NCBI RefSeq assembly: GCF_943372915.1
Contig: NZ_CALSAN010000012.1
Coordinates: forward strand, 1-64,000
Length of the DNA: 64,000 bases
Source of the DNA: Ferrovibrio terrae_A
GTDB lineage: Bacteria; Pseudomonadota; Alphaproteobacteria; Ferrovibrionales; Ferrovibrionaceae
Direction: 5' to 3'
Shown here piece after piece: positions 42,125-50,540 of this stretch. The notes beneath the pieces were generated by a model. That model was not told where the DNA came from. It did no database searches and was given only the letters and a program-made list of their open reading frames with translations. Within the stretch, counting starts at the first letter, position 1, and every line of letters starts with the position of its first letter. Made by a program: the position numbers and the translations under genes.

Positions 42125-42979
42125 ATGATGCGGGCAGGAGGAATGGTGGCGCAAAGCCGGAGCGGCCGCACGGCTGCCTGGCTGCTGCTGTTGCCCGCGC
42201 TCGTTTTCCTCGCCGTCTTCTTCCTAATTCCGCTCGGCCAGGTGCTGTATTTCAGCGTGATGGATCCGAAGTTCACGCTGCATCATTACGTGGCCTTCTT
42301 CACCGATGACTTCTACTGGCGTGTGCTGTTCGGCACCTTCCGCACCGCGGCGATTGTCACGGTCTTCTGCCTGCTCCTGTCCTATCCGCTATCCTACGCC
42401 ATCGTGCGGCTGGGCGGCGGGTTTGCCACCGTGATGCTGCTGATCGTGGCGATGAGCTTCTGGACCAGTTTCCTGGTCCGCACCTTTGCCTGGATGGTCA
42501 TTCTCGGCAATAACGGCCCGCTGCGCGGCATCCTCAATGCGCTGGGCTGGACGCCGGCCCCGGAACTGCTGTTCACCCGCTTCAGCTCGACACTGGCGAT
42601 GGTGCATCTGCTGATCCCCTTCATGGTGCTGGCACTCTATTCGGTGATGAAGAAGATCGACAACAATGTGGTGCGCGCCGCCATCAGCCTCGGCGCCACG
42701 CCGTTTCAGGCCTTCCGCCGCATCTTCCTGCCGCTCAGCGCGCCCGGCATCGTCAATGGCTGCACGCTGGTCTTCATCATGTGCCTGGGCTTCTATGTCA
42801 CGCCGGTGCTGCTCGGCAGTCCGCGAGAGCAGATGATCGCCGGTCTGATCGGCACCCAGATCGAGGAATTCCTCGAATTCGGCGAGGCCTCGGCCACCGC
42901 GGTGATCCTGCTCTGCGTCACCATGACCGTCTTTGCGATCTACAATCGCTTTGTCGGTCTCGACAAGCTGTGGGGCTGA
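42125..42979 (+). CDS. ABC transporter permease, PotB type
   Basis: A 284-residue membrane subunit with six helices, the first at TAAWLLLLPALVFLAVFFLIPLGQV. The docking loop reads NVVRAAISLGATPFQAFRRIFLPLSAPG. The start at 42125 lies 20 bases after the binding-protein stop, preceded by AAAGAGGGGCGGGG, a strong RBS. ATG at the next codon (42128) is an equivalent alternative. The next permease begins 2 bases after this stop. Confidence 0.9.
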   Translation: MMRAGGMVAQSRSGRTAAWLLLLPALVFLAVFFLIPLGQVLYFSVMDPKFTLHHYVAFFTDDFYWRVLFGTFRTAAIVTVFCLLLSYPLSYAIVRLGGGFATVMLLIVAMSFWTSFLVRTFAWMVILGNNGPLRGILNALGWTPAPELLFTRFSSTLAMVHLLIPFMVLALYSVMKKIDNNVVRAAISLGATPFQAFRRIFLPLSAPGIVNGCTLVFIMCLGFYVTPVLLGSPREQMIAGLIGTQIEEFLEFGEASATAVILLCVTMTVFAIYNRFVGLDKLWG

Positions 42980-42981
42980 GC

Positions 42982-43770
42982 ATGCGCATTGTCATGGCGC
43001 TCGCCCTGCTCAGCGCGCTGTTCATCCTCGGCCCGCTGCTGATCGTGGTGCCGATGAGCTTCAGCACGGCGAAATCCTTCGCCTTTCCGCCGCCGGATTA
43101 CTGGCTCGGCTATTACCGCGCCTTTTTTGCCGATATCCGCTGGACCCAGCCGGTGATCAATTCGGTGCTGATCGCCTTTGCCACCATGCTGTTGACCATG
43201 GCGCTGGTGATCCCGGCCGCTTTTGCCATGGTGCGCCAGCGGTTTTTCGGCCGCTCGGCCATGAACCTGCTTTTGATGATGCCGATGATCGTGCCGCATA
43301 TCGTGATGGCGCTCGGCTACTACTCCTATTTCAGCCATCTCAAGATCATCCATTCGCCGCTTGGCGTGGTGCTGGCCCATACCTGCCTGTCGGTGCCGGT
43401 CTGCTATCTGATTATTGCCGCAGCCCTGAAGGGCTTTGACCGCAACCTGGAGCGGGCGGCGATGAATCTGGGTGCCGGGCCGCTACGCACCTTCTGGGAG
43501 GTCACCTTCCCAGTACTGCGGCCGGGTTTCCTGGTCGGCGGGCTGTTTGCCTTCATCCATTCCTTCGACGAAGCGGTCGTGGCAATCTTCATCTCCGGTC
43601 AGGCGGCCTCGACCCTGCCGCGCAAGATGTTTGACAGTATCCGCATCGAGGCCGACCCGATCGTGTCGGTGGTCTCGACCCTGCTGTTTGCCGCCGTGCT
43701 GCTGGCGGTACTCAGCCCGCTGCTGTGGAAGGCGATCAGGCAGACCCAGATGAAAGCCGTGCCGGCATGA
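42982..43770 (+). CDS. ABC transporter permease, PotC type
   Basis: A 262-residue partner permease. Six hydrophobic helices begin at MRIVMALALLSALFILGPLLIVVPMSF. The docking loop is NLERAAMNLGAGPLRTFWEVTFPVLRPG. The ATG at 42982 follows the PotB-type stop by 2 bases, which decides the start over an earlier in-frame codon inside the upstream gene. It overlaps the ATPase gene by ATGA. Confidence 0.9.
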   Translation: MRIVMALALLSALFILGPLLIVVPMSFSTAKSFAFPPPDYWLGYYRAFFADIRWTQPVINSVLIAFATMLLTMALVIPAAFAMVRQRFFGRSAMNLLLMMPMIVPHIVMALGYYSYFSHLKIIHSPLGVVLAHTCLSVPVCYLIIAAALKGFDRNLERAAMNLGAGPLRTFWEVTFPVLRPGFLVGGLFAFIHSFDEAVVAIFISGQAASTLPRKMFDSIRIEADPIVSVVSTLLFAAVLLAVLSPLLWKAIRQTQMKAVPA

Positions 43771-44879
43771 ATGCATTCCCCGGGCGGATCGAGAAAGAAG
43801 GGCAACACAGCGTGACGGGCAGGTATCTCGAGATCCGCGATCTGGTCAAATCCTATGACGGCCGCCAGCAGGCGGTGCGCGGCATTTCGCTAGATATTGC
43901 CAAGGGCGAGTTCGTTTCCTTCCTCGGCCCCAGCGGTTCGGGCAAGACCACCACCTTGATGATGGTGGCGGGTTTCGAACAGCCCACCGCCGGCCATATC
44001 GTTCTGGGTGGCCGTGAGATCGCGCCGATCCCGCCGCACAAGCGCAATATCGGCATGGTGTTCCAGAATTACGCGCTGTTCCCGCATATGACGGCGGCCG
44101 AGAATGTCGGTTTCCCGCTGCGCATGCGCAAGCGGCCGGCCGCCGAGATCGCCCGACGCAGCGCCGAGGCGCTGGCGATGGTGGGTCTGGGCGATTTCGC
44201 CGGCCGCCAGCCGCGCGAGCTTTCGGGCGGCCAGCAGCAGCGCGTGGCGCTGGCGCGTGCGCTGGTGTTCGAACCCGATGTTCTGCTGCTGGACGAACCG
44301 TTGGGGGCGCTGGACAAGAATCTGCGCGAGCATATGCAGGTCGAGATCAAGCGTATCCATCGCGAACTTGGCATTACCACGATCTATGTCACCCATGACC
44401 AGACCGAGGCGATGACGATGTCGGATCGCATTGCCGTGTTCAGCCAGGGCGTGGTCGAGCAGTTTGCCGCGCCGCTCGATGTCTACCTGCGCCCGGCGAC
44501 GCGTTTTGTCGGCGGCTTTGTCGGCGACAGCAATTTCTTCGCCGCCACCAGCCGGCCCGGCATGCTGGAGATCGAGGGTCTGGGCAGCCTCAGCCTGCCA
44601 CAGGCACCGGCATCGGCCAGCGGCCGCTACGATGTGCTGGTACGGCCCGAGGCGATCAGCCTGTGGCGCGACGGCAGTGCGGCTGCCGGCCATTGCGTGG
44701 TGCCGTTCACGGTCACCGCGCTGGTCAATTACGGCGACAGCGTGCTGCTGATGGGCAGCAGTGGCACGGTGCAGCTGCGGGCCCGCATTCCCTTTGTGCA
44801 GGCCACCGAAATCCGCGAAGGCGCGCAGCTGCAGTTGAGCTGGCGCCATGTCGACATGCACTGCATCCCGGCCGCTTAA
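43767..44879 (+). CDS. ABC transporter ATP-binding protein, PotA type
   Basis: A 370-residue ATPase: Walker A GPSGSGKTT, Q-loop MVFQNYALFPH, signature LSGGQQQR, Walker B LLLDEPLGALDKN, H-loop YVTHDQTEA, then a C-terminal TOBE regulatory domain (DVLVRPEAISLW). The ATG at 43767 overlaps the permease stop; a GTG at 43812 with AAGAAGG upstream is an alternative that would begin closer to the family's usual N-terminus. It ends the IclR-led operon and its stop overlaps by 3 bases the stop of the convergent amidohydrolase. Confidence 0.93.
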   Translation: MNAFPGRIEKEGQHSVTGRYLEIRDLVKSYDGRQQAVRGISLDIAKGEFVSFLGPSGSGKTTTLMMVAGFEQPTAGHIVLGGREIAPIPPHKRNIGMVFQNYALFPHMTAAENVGFPLRMRKRPAAEIARRSAEALAMVGLGDFAGRQPRELSGGQQQRVALARALVFEPDVLLLDEPLGALDKNLREHMQVEIKRIHRELGITTIYVTHDQTEAMTMSDRIAVFSQGVVEQFAAPLDVYLRPATRFVGGFVGDSNFFAATSRPGMLEIEGLGSLSLPQAPASASGRYDVLVRPEAISLWRDGSAAAGHCVVPFTVTALVNYGDSVLLMGSSGTVQLRARIPFVQATEIREGAQLQLSWRHVDMHCIPAA

Positions 44880-46381
44880 ACGGGCTTCGAGCGGGTCAGT
44901 GGCGCGGCGGTGAACGGCGAGGTGCCGCTGCCCAGCAGGATGCCGGCCTTGTTTTTGCGCTCAAACGGCAGTTCCACCAGTGCCGGGATCGGGCACTGAT
45001 ACGGATTGCCCGCCGTGCGCTGCTCCCATTCCTCCCGGGCAGCTTTCAGCAGCTCTTCGTTACTCAAGGCGTCGATGGCGGTGGCCGCCATCGCCTTGGC
45101 CGCCTGCAGCATCGCCTTGTGCGCGGCCGGCTGCTTGCCCTGCGCCACCAGCTGCCAGGAATGGCCCGGTGTGCCGACGGCGAAGCACGGCCCCCAGCAT
45201 TGCACGGTGGGCGTCAACCAGCTGACATCGCCCACATCGGTGGAGCCATAGAGCTGCCGCGGCGTGCCATCAAACGGCAGGATGCTGTCATGCAGCGGCT
45301 TGTCGTAGGTCGTCGGTTCGCCGACGCTGCGCAGACTGGAGAATACGTCTTCCGGCGTCAGCGCATTGCGGCGCAGTTCGCTGGCGAAGGAACGGTCGGC
45401 ATCGTCGAACTGCACCGGACCCAACTGCTCGATATTGCGATGCATCGCCCATTCCAGTGCGGTGTTGGGCATCACTTCCGAACAGGCCTTGTCGAAATCG
45501 ACAAAGGCCTGGGTCTCGGTCATCAGCGCGGCACCCTCGGCGATCTTCTTGACCCGCTCGAACAGCGTGGTGGCCACCGCCACCGATGGGCCGCGCACCA
45601 GGTACAGCACCTCGGCTTTTGCCTGCACCACATTGGGCGAGATGCCGCCGGTATCGGTGACGGCGTAATGCACGCGGGCATTGGCCGGCATGTGTTCGCG
45701 CATGTAGTTGACGCCGACATTCATCAGCTCGACGGCATCCAGCGCGCTGCGGCCCAGATGCGGGGCGCTGGCAGCATGGGCGGCACGGCCGCTGAAGCGG
45801 AAATAGGCCTGGATATTGGCCAGGCTGTTGACCGACATGACGCCGAAGAAGCTGCCCGGATGCCAGGTGACGGCAGCATCCAGATCGGCGAACAGCCCCG
45901 CGCGTGCCATGAAAGTCTTGCCCGAACCGCCTTCTTCCGCCGGGCAGCCGTAATAGCGCACGCGGCCGGGCAGTTTGTGAATCTTCAGGTAGTCCTTAAC
46001 CGCGATGGCGGCCAGCACGGCGCCGGCACCCAGCAGGTTATGGCCGCAGCCCTGGCCATTGGCCTGGGCGGTGGGACGCCGCTCGGTGACGCCAGACGCC
46101 TGGCCCAGGCCGGAAAGGGCATCGTATTCGCCGAGCAAACCAATTAGTGGACCATTTCCGCCGCCGCTATCCTGACCTGCCTCCGCCATGAAGGCGGTCG
46201 GGATGCCGGCGATGTTGCGGGTGATGCGAAAACCTTCTTTTTCCAGCAGCGCGATCTGCGCTGCCACGGCGCCATGCTCCTGGTAGCGTAGTTCGGCCAG
46301 ATCCCAGACCGTGTCGCTGAGCGCGATGCAGCTGGTGGCCTTGGCGTCGCACAGCGTGGTGATGTCGGTGATGTTTTGCAT
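44876..46381 (-). CDS. AbgB-like M20 amidohydrolase (p-aminobenzoyl-glutamate hydrolase family)
   Basis: A 501-residue amidohydrolase. Unlike the M20-like protein at 3473-4780, this one keeps the usual residues: GEYDALSGLGQ, NGQGCGHNLLG (metal histidine), CPAEEGGSGKTFMARAG (catalytic Glu pair) and GRAAHAASAPHLGRSALDAVEL in the lid domain. The family hydrolyses amide bonds of aminobenzoyl-glutamate, acyl amino acids and similar conjugates. No signal peptide. It is convergent with the PotA-type gene and divergent from a peptide binding protein, so it may act on material imported by either system. Confidence 0.9.
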   Translation of the reverse strand: MQNITDITTLCDAKATSCIALSDTVWDLAELRYQEHGAVAAQIALLEKEGFRITRNIAGIPTAFMAEAGQDSGGGNGPLIGLLGEYDALSGLGQASGVTERRPTAQANGQGCGHNLLGAGAVLAAIAVKDYLKIHKLPGRVRYYGCPAEEGGSGKTFMARAGLFADLDAAVTWHPGSFFGVMSVNSLANIQAYFRFSGRAAHAASAPHLGRSALDAVELMNVGVNYMREHMPANARVHYAVTDTGGISPNVVQAKAEVLYLVRGPSVAVATTLFERVKKIAEGAALMTETQAFVDFDKACSEVMPNTALEWAMHRNIEQLGPVQFDDADRSFASELRRNALTPEDVFSSLRSVGEPTTYDKPLHDSILPFDGTPRQLYGSTDVGDVSWLTPTVQCWGPCFAVGTPGHSWQLVAQGKQPAAHKAMLQAAKAMAATAIDALSNEELLKAAREEWEQRTAGNPYQCPIPALVELPFERKNKAGILLGSGTSPFTAAPLTRSKPV

Positions 46382-46489
46382 GAAGGATCTGCTTTTGCGC
46401 TTTTCAGGATCGGCGGAATCCTTCTACTCTGAAATCTGAATTGCGGTAAGGGCGGGCAGCCCGATGCTGCAGATATTGCGGGGGATCAC

Positions 46490-48076
46490 ATGAAACAGAA
46501 TGCGCGTTATTGGTTGCGTCGTAATGCAGTGGCACTGGCGGGCAGCATGCTGCTGGCTGCCGCATTGCCGGCATCGGCCCAGGATCTGAAGATCGGTCTC
46601 AAGACCGAGCCCAGCTCGCTCGATCCGCAGTATCATGCGCTGACGCCGAACCTGCAGATTGCCTTCCATATCCATGACGCCATGACCATGGCCGACAAGG
46701 ATGGCAAGATCCAGCCGGGCCTCGCCACCTCGTGGAAACCGGTCGACGACACCACCTGGGAATTCAAGCTGCGGCCGAATGTGAAATTCTCCGACGGTTC
46801 GCCGTTTACCGCGGAAGACGTGATCTACACTTACCAGCGCGCCGCGAAGGTGCCGAACAGCCCGTCGCCGTATACCGTCTATCTGCGCCAGATCGCCGGC
46901 TATGAAATCGTCGATCCGCTGACGCTGCGCATCAAAACCGACGGTCCGGCGCCCGCCCTGCCGCTCGATATGTCGAACCTGCCGATCATGCCGAAAAAGC
47001 TCGCCAAGGCCGAAGTGGCCGAGGGTGTGACATCTGAGTCGCTTAACCAGGGCCAGGGCCTGATTGGCACCGGCCCCTACAAATTCGTCGAATGGAAGCG
47101 AGGCACTCAGTTGGTGCTGGAACGCAACGACGCCTATTGGGGCACCAAGCCGCACTGGAAGACGGTGACCTTCCGCCCGCTCAGCAATGCTGCGGCGCGC
47201 ACGGCTTCCATGCTGGCCGGTGACGTCGACCTGATCGAGGATCCGCCGACCGACGATATCGAGAAGCTGAAAAAGGATCCCAAGCTGAATGTCAGCCAGG
47301 CGGTTTCCAATCGCATCATCTATATCCACCTGGATCATGTCGGCGAACCGAGCGTCGGCATCGAGGGCACGACCAAGAATCCGCTGAAGGACAAGCGCGT
47401 GCGACAGGCCTTGTCGCTCGCCATCGACCGCGACGCGATTTCATCGCGCATCATGGAAAACCTCGCCATCCCGGCCGCCGATTTCCTGCCCTTCCCGATG
47501 TTCGGGGCGCGCAAGGATGCCAAGCCAGACAAGTATGATCTGAACAAGGCCAAGGCCCTGCTGGCCGAGGCCGGCTATCCCGACGGGTTCGGCATTTCGC
47601 TCGGCACGCCGAACGGCCGCTACATCAACGACATCAAGGTGGCGCAGGCCATTGCGGCGATGTGGACGCGCGCCGGTGTGAAGACCAAGGTGGATTCGGC
47701 CGTGCCGCCGGTCTTCTTCAAGAACCGCGACGACCTGAAATACAGCGCCTATATGGCCGGCTGGTCGTCGCAGGAAATGAGCAACGCGCTGCGCTCGCTG
47801 GTTGCCACGCCGAACCGCGAAAAGGGCATGGGCACCACCAACAAGGGGCGTTATTCCAATCCGGCGATGGATGCCCTCCTGCTGCAGGCCATGGGCACGG
47901 TGGACGACGAGAAACGTTCGGCCCTGCTGCAGGATGCCAGCAAGATGGTGGTTGAAGATTACGGCCTGCTGCCGCTGCATTTCGAGCAGTCGGCCTGGGC
48001 AATGAAGAAGACCATCAACTATCCCGGCCGCAACGACCAGATGGTGCGTGCCGATTACATCCAGCCGGCGAAGTGA
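46490..48076 (+). CDS. Peptide/nickel-type ABC transporter binding protein (DppA/OppA family), orphan
   Basis: A 528-residue family 5 binding protein. Signal peptide: positive start (MKQNARYWLRRNA), hydrophobic core ALAGSMLLAAALPASAQ with cleavage near ASA-Q. Family features include LKTEPSSLDPQYHAL, LRPNVKFSDGSPFTAEDVIYTY and KNPLKDKRVRQALSLAIDRD. No permease or ATPase of the Dpp type is adjacent, so it must use a transporter encoded elsewhere or act with another system. It is divergent from the AbgB-like gene, with a 108-base control gap (46382-46489) in which I see no clear promoter pair. Confidence 0.9.
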   Translation: MKQNARYWLRRNAVALAGSMLLAAALPASAQDLKIGLKTEPSSLDPQYHALTPNLQIAFHIHDAMTMADKDGKIQPGLATSWKPVDDTTWEFKLRPNVKFSDGSPFTAEDVIYTYQRAAKVPNSPSPYTVYLRQIAGYEIVDPLTLRIKTDGPAPALPLDMSNLPIMPKKLAKAEVAEGVTSESLNQGQGLIGTGPYKFVEWKRGTQLVLERNDAYWGTKPHWKTVTFRPLSNAAARTASMLAGDVDLIEDPPTDDIEKLKKDPKLNVSQAVSNRIIYIHLDHVGEPSVGIEGTTKNPLKDKRVRQALSLAIDRDAISSRIMENLAIPAADFLPFPMFGARKDAKPDKYDLNKAKALLAEAGYPDGFGISLGTPNGRYINDIKVAQAIAAMWTRAGVKTKVDSAVPPVFFKNRDDLKYSAYMAGWSSQEMSNALRSLVATPNREKGMGTTNKGRYSNPAMDALLLQAMGTVDDEKRSALLQDASKMVVEDYGLLPLHFEQSAWAMKKTINYPGRNDQMVRADYIQPAK

Positions 48077-48106
48077 TCGCCGGCTGAGGGCGGCAGAAGA
48101 CCATCA

Positions 48107-49663
48107 ATGGGAGGATGGCGCGGGCACAAGACCCGGCGCGTGACCATGCGGCATATCATGCCATATCTGTTGACCAGCCTGGCGCTTATCGGCGCCGGGC
48201 TGGCAGCCCATGTCGTCACCAGTTTGACGGCAGTGGTGGCGATATCGCTGTTTTTCGTGCCGGTCGTGCTGTTCTCCGCACTCGCCTTCGGTCTGTTTCC
48301 GGCGCTCTATGCGGTGGCCTGCACCATGGCCATCGCGGCTTTTTTCTTCTATCCGCCGATTTTCTCGCTCGCCGTTCACAGCTCCGTGCAGATGGTCGAT
48401 CTGGCAATCTTCACCGGCGTTGCAGCGGTTGTCGGGCCCCTGGCGGATTGGGCGCGGCGCTCGGCCCGCAAGCTCAAGCAGCGTGAGACACGCCTGCACC
48501 AGCTTTATGAAGTCGGTCGCCATCTCGCTGCCGTGGCGGAGACCGCACAGATTCCCCAGGCCATCGCCGGGCAGGTGATGCGTGTTACAGGCCGGCCCTG
48601 TGCCATCCTGCTGACGGGAAGCGACGGCGCGCCGCAGGTGGCCGCGCTGGCTGGTGGCGCAAGCTTCGTCGGGACGGATCTGTCCGTTGCCGCCGGCCTA
48701 TGGTCGAGCAGGCCGGCGATGGCGCCCCCGGATGGGGCAGGCAGTGCCTGGCAGATGCATGCGATCCGTCATGGCGAACAGCCGGTCGGCATTCTGGCTC
48801 TGCATGAAGCCAGTGCTGTCGTGGAACCGGTGTTCATGGCTGCACTGCTGGAGTTGATTGCCACAGCACTGGAGCGGATGCGCTTGGCCGAACGGAGCGA
48901 AATCGCCCGCATTGATGCCAAGGCCGACCAGCTGCGCGATGCGATCCTCAGTTCGATATCGCATGACCTGCGCACCCCGCTGGCTGCGATCCTCGGGTCC
49001 GCCTCCACCCTGGAAGGCTATGGTACCCTGTGCAGCGAGGCGGAACGGCAGGAACTGGCGGCGGCCATCCGCGAGGAGGCCGAGCGCCTGGAGCATTTCC
49101 TCGGCCGGTTGTTCGATCTGACCCGGATTCGTGCCGGGCGCCTGCATCCGGTGCTGGAACCGGTAGATCTTGTCGATGTCGTGGAGGCCGCGCTACGCCG
49201 CTGCCGTCCGCTGCTGGCGGGCCATGAAAGCCAGGTCGAACTGGCGCCGTCTTTGCCCCTGGTATTCAGCGATGCCATTCTGTTGCAGCAGGCGCTGGTC
49301 AATATTCTGGAGAATGCGGCAAAGTATGCCGCGCCGGGCACCATCATCCTGGTTGGTGCCTTCCACGCAGCCCACCATGTCGAGCTTTTTATTCGCGACA
49401 ACGGGCGGGGCATGACTGCCGAGCAGAGCCGGCAGGTCTTCGATCATTTCTACCGCGCCACCGATCGGGCCGGCGAGCCCGGCGGCAGTGGACTTGGACT
49501 GACCATCAGCCGGGCCTTCATTGAAGCCTGCGGCGGGAGTATCGTCGCCGAAAGCGCGGGCCTGGGTCAGGGTACCACTATGCGGATCAAGCTGCCTCTG
49601 GCAGAAAGCACGGCTGATGGCGGCGATGAGCCTGGCAGTGGGAAACATGGAGTCGCGGCATGA
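48107..49663 (+). CDS. KdpD-like sensor histidine kinase (DUF4118 membrane domain), lacking the KdpD N-terminus
   Basis: A 518-residue kinase. Residues about 15-110 form four membrane helices of the KdpD-type DUF4118 domain (GAGLAAHVVTSLTAVVAISLFF, FYPPIFSLAVHSS). A GAF-like linker follows, then the dimerisation box SSISHDLRTPLAAILGS (phosphorylated His286) and ATPase motifs NILENAAKYA, DNGRGM and GGSGLGLTISRAF. The large KdpD N-terminal cytoplasmic sensor and USP domains are absent. The start is uncertain: ATG 48107, GTG 48140 or ATG 48146. It overlaps the response regulator by ATGA. No kdpFABC pump genes are present here, so its target may be the transporter at 50541. Confidence 0.87.
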   Translation: MGGWRGHKTRRVTMRHIMPYLLTSLALIGAGLAAHVVTSLTAVVAISLFFVPVVLFSALAFGLFPALYAVACTMAIAAFFFYPPIFSLAVHSSVQMVDLAIFTGVAAVVGPLADWARRSARKLKQRETRLHQLYEVGRHLAAVAETAQIPQAIAGQVMRVTGRPCAILLTGSDGAPQVAALAGGASFVGTDLSVAAGLWSSRPAMAPPDGAGSAWQMHAIRHGEQPVGILALHEASAVVEPVFMAALLELIATALERMRLAERSEIARIDAKADQLRDAILSSISHDLRTPLAAILGSASTLEGYGTLCSEAERQELAAAIREEAERLEHFLGRLFDLTRIRAGRLHPVLEPVDLVDVVEAALRRCRPLLAGHESQVELAPSLPLVFSDAILLQQALVNILENAAKYAAPGTIILVGAFHAAHHVELFIRDNGRGMTAEQSRQVFDHFYRATDRAGEPGGSGLGLTISRAFIEACGGSIVAESAGLGQGTTMRIKLPLAESTADGGDEPGSGKHGVAA

Positions 49664-50367
49664 GCAACGCCCGGACCATTCTTGTGGTTGACGACGAGAA
49701 GCAGATTCGCCGGTTCCTGCGCACGGGTCTGGCGGTCCACGGCTATGACGTGATCGAGGCCGAATCAGGCACCGAGGCATTGCGCCTGGCGCCCACAAAA
49801 GCGCCGGATTTGATGGTTCTCGACCTTCAGCTTGGCGACATGGATGGCCTGGATGTGCTGAAGCGTATCCGCGAATGGTCCTGGATGCCGGTGCTGATCC
49901 TGTCGGTGCGCGACCGTGAACTCGAGAAGGTGAAGGCCTTCGAGATGGGCGCCGATGACTATATCACCAAGCCCTTCGGCGTTGCCGAATTCGTAGCCCG
50001 CGTCAATGCACTGCTGCGCCGCATTCCGGAAGTGGCGGTTCAGCCGGTCTTCAGTGTCGGCGACCTCAGCATAGACATGGCCCGCAGGCAGGTTATGCGG
50101 GATGGCACCGAAGTCCGTCTGTCGCCGAAGGAATATGCGGTGCTGCAGCATCTGGCCCGTCACGCCGGAAAGGTGGTGACACACGGGCAGATGCTCAACG
50201 AGATCTGGGGGAGCGATCATGCCGAAGATGCGCACTATCTGCGCATCTTTATGCGCAAGTTACGCCAGAAAATCGAACGCGATCCCACCCAGCCGCGCTA
50301 CATCGTCACGGAACTTGGCATTGGCTATCGCTTGCGCATGCAGGATCAACTCGAAGCCCTCGCGTAA
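49660..50367 (+). CDS. KdpE-like OmpR-family response regulator
   Basis: A 235-residue regulator. The receiver domain has VVDDEKQIRRFLRTGL, the phosphoacceptor Asp55 in LMVLDLQLGDMDG, and the lysine in YITKPFG. The winged-helix output domain contains LSPKEYAVLQHLARHAGKVVTHGQMLNEIWG and YLRIFMRKLRQKIE. RHAGKVVTH and the N-terminal DDEKQIRRFL are close to KdpE. It overlaps its kinase gene by 4 bases. Candidate targets are the direct repeats in front of the next gene. Confidence 0.92.
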   Translation: MSNARTILVVDDEKQIRRFLRTGLAVHGYDVIEAESGTEALRLAPTKAPDLMVLDLQLGDMDGLDVLKRIREWSWMPVLILSVRDRELEKVKAFEMGADDYITKPFGVAEFVARVNALLRRIPEVAVQPVFSVGDLSIDMARRQVMRDGTEVRLSPKEYAVLQHLARHAGKVVTHGQMLNEIWGSDHAEDAHYLRIFMRKLRQKIERDPTQPRYIVTELGIGYRLRMQDQLEALA

Positions 50368-50445
50368 ACAAAAAGTATCATCGTGTAAACGTCCTGTATC
50401 CATCGCGCATATTTCGCCTCCACCAATGTCGGGGGATGTTTTTGA

Positions 50446-50466
50446 CCTTGGTATAAGCCTTGGTAT
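50446..50466 (+). promoter_or_regulatory. Direct repeats CCTTGGTAT upstream of the MHS transporter gene
   Basis: CCTTGGTAT occurs at 50446-50454 and 50458-50466, starts 12 bases apart, in the 173-base gap after the response regulator gene. TTGACC (50442-50447) overlaps the first copy and could be a -35 element. Direct repeats near a -35 region are the usual target of OmpR/KdpE-type regulators. The rest of the gap shows only an AT-rich stretch after the response regulator stop. Confidence 0.4.
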
Positions 50467-50540
50467 GTGCTCGATAACTTATGCTTCCCAGATCGGACTG
50501 CATGCGATCGCAGCCGCAATTCAATGGGAAGGAAACAGGC

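Noticed and set aside
44812..44900. Possible frameshift or lost gap where the PotA-type and AbgB-like genes meet
   Set aside because: The two stop codons overlap by a few bases in convergent orientation, and both proteins have normal C-termini, so this is only compact packing.
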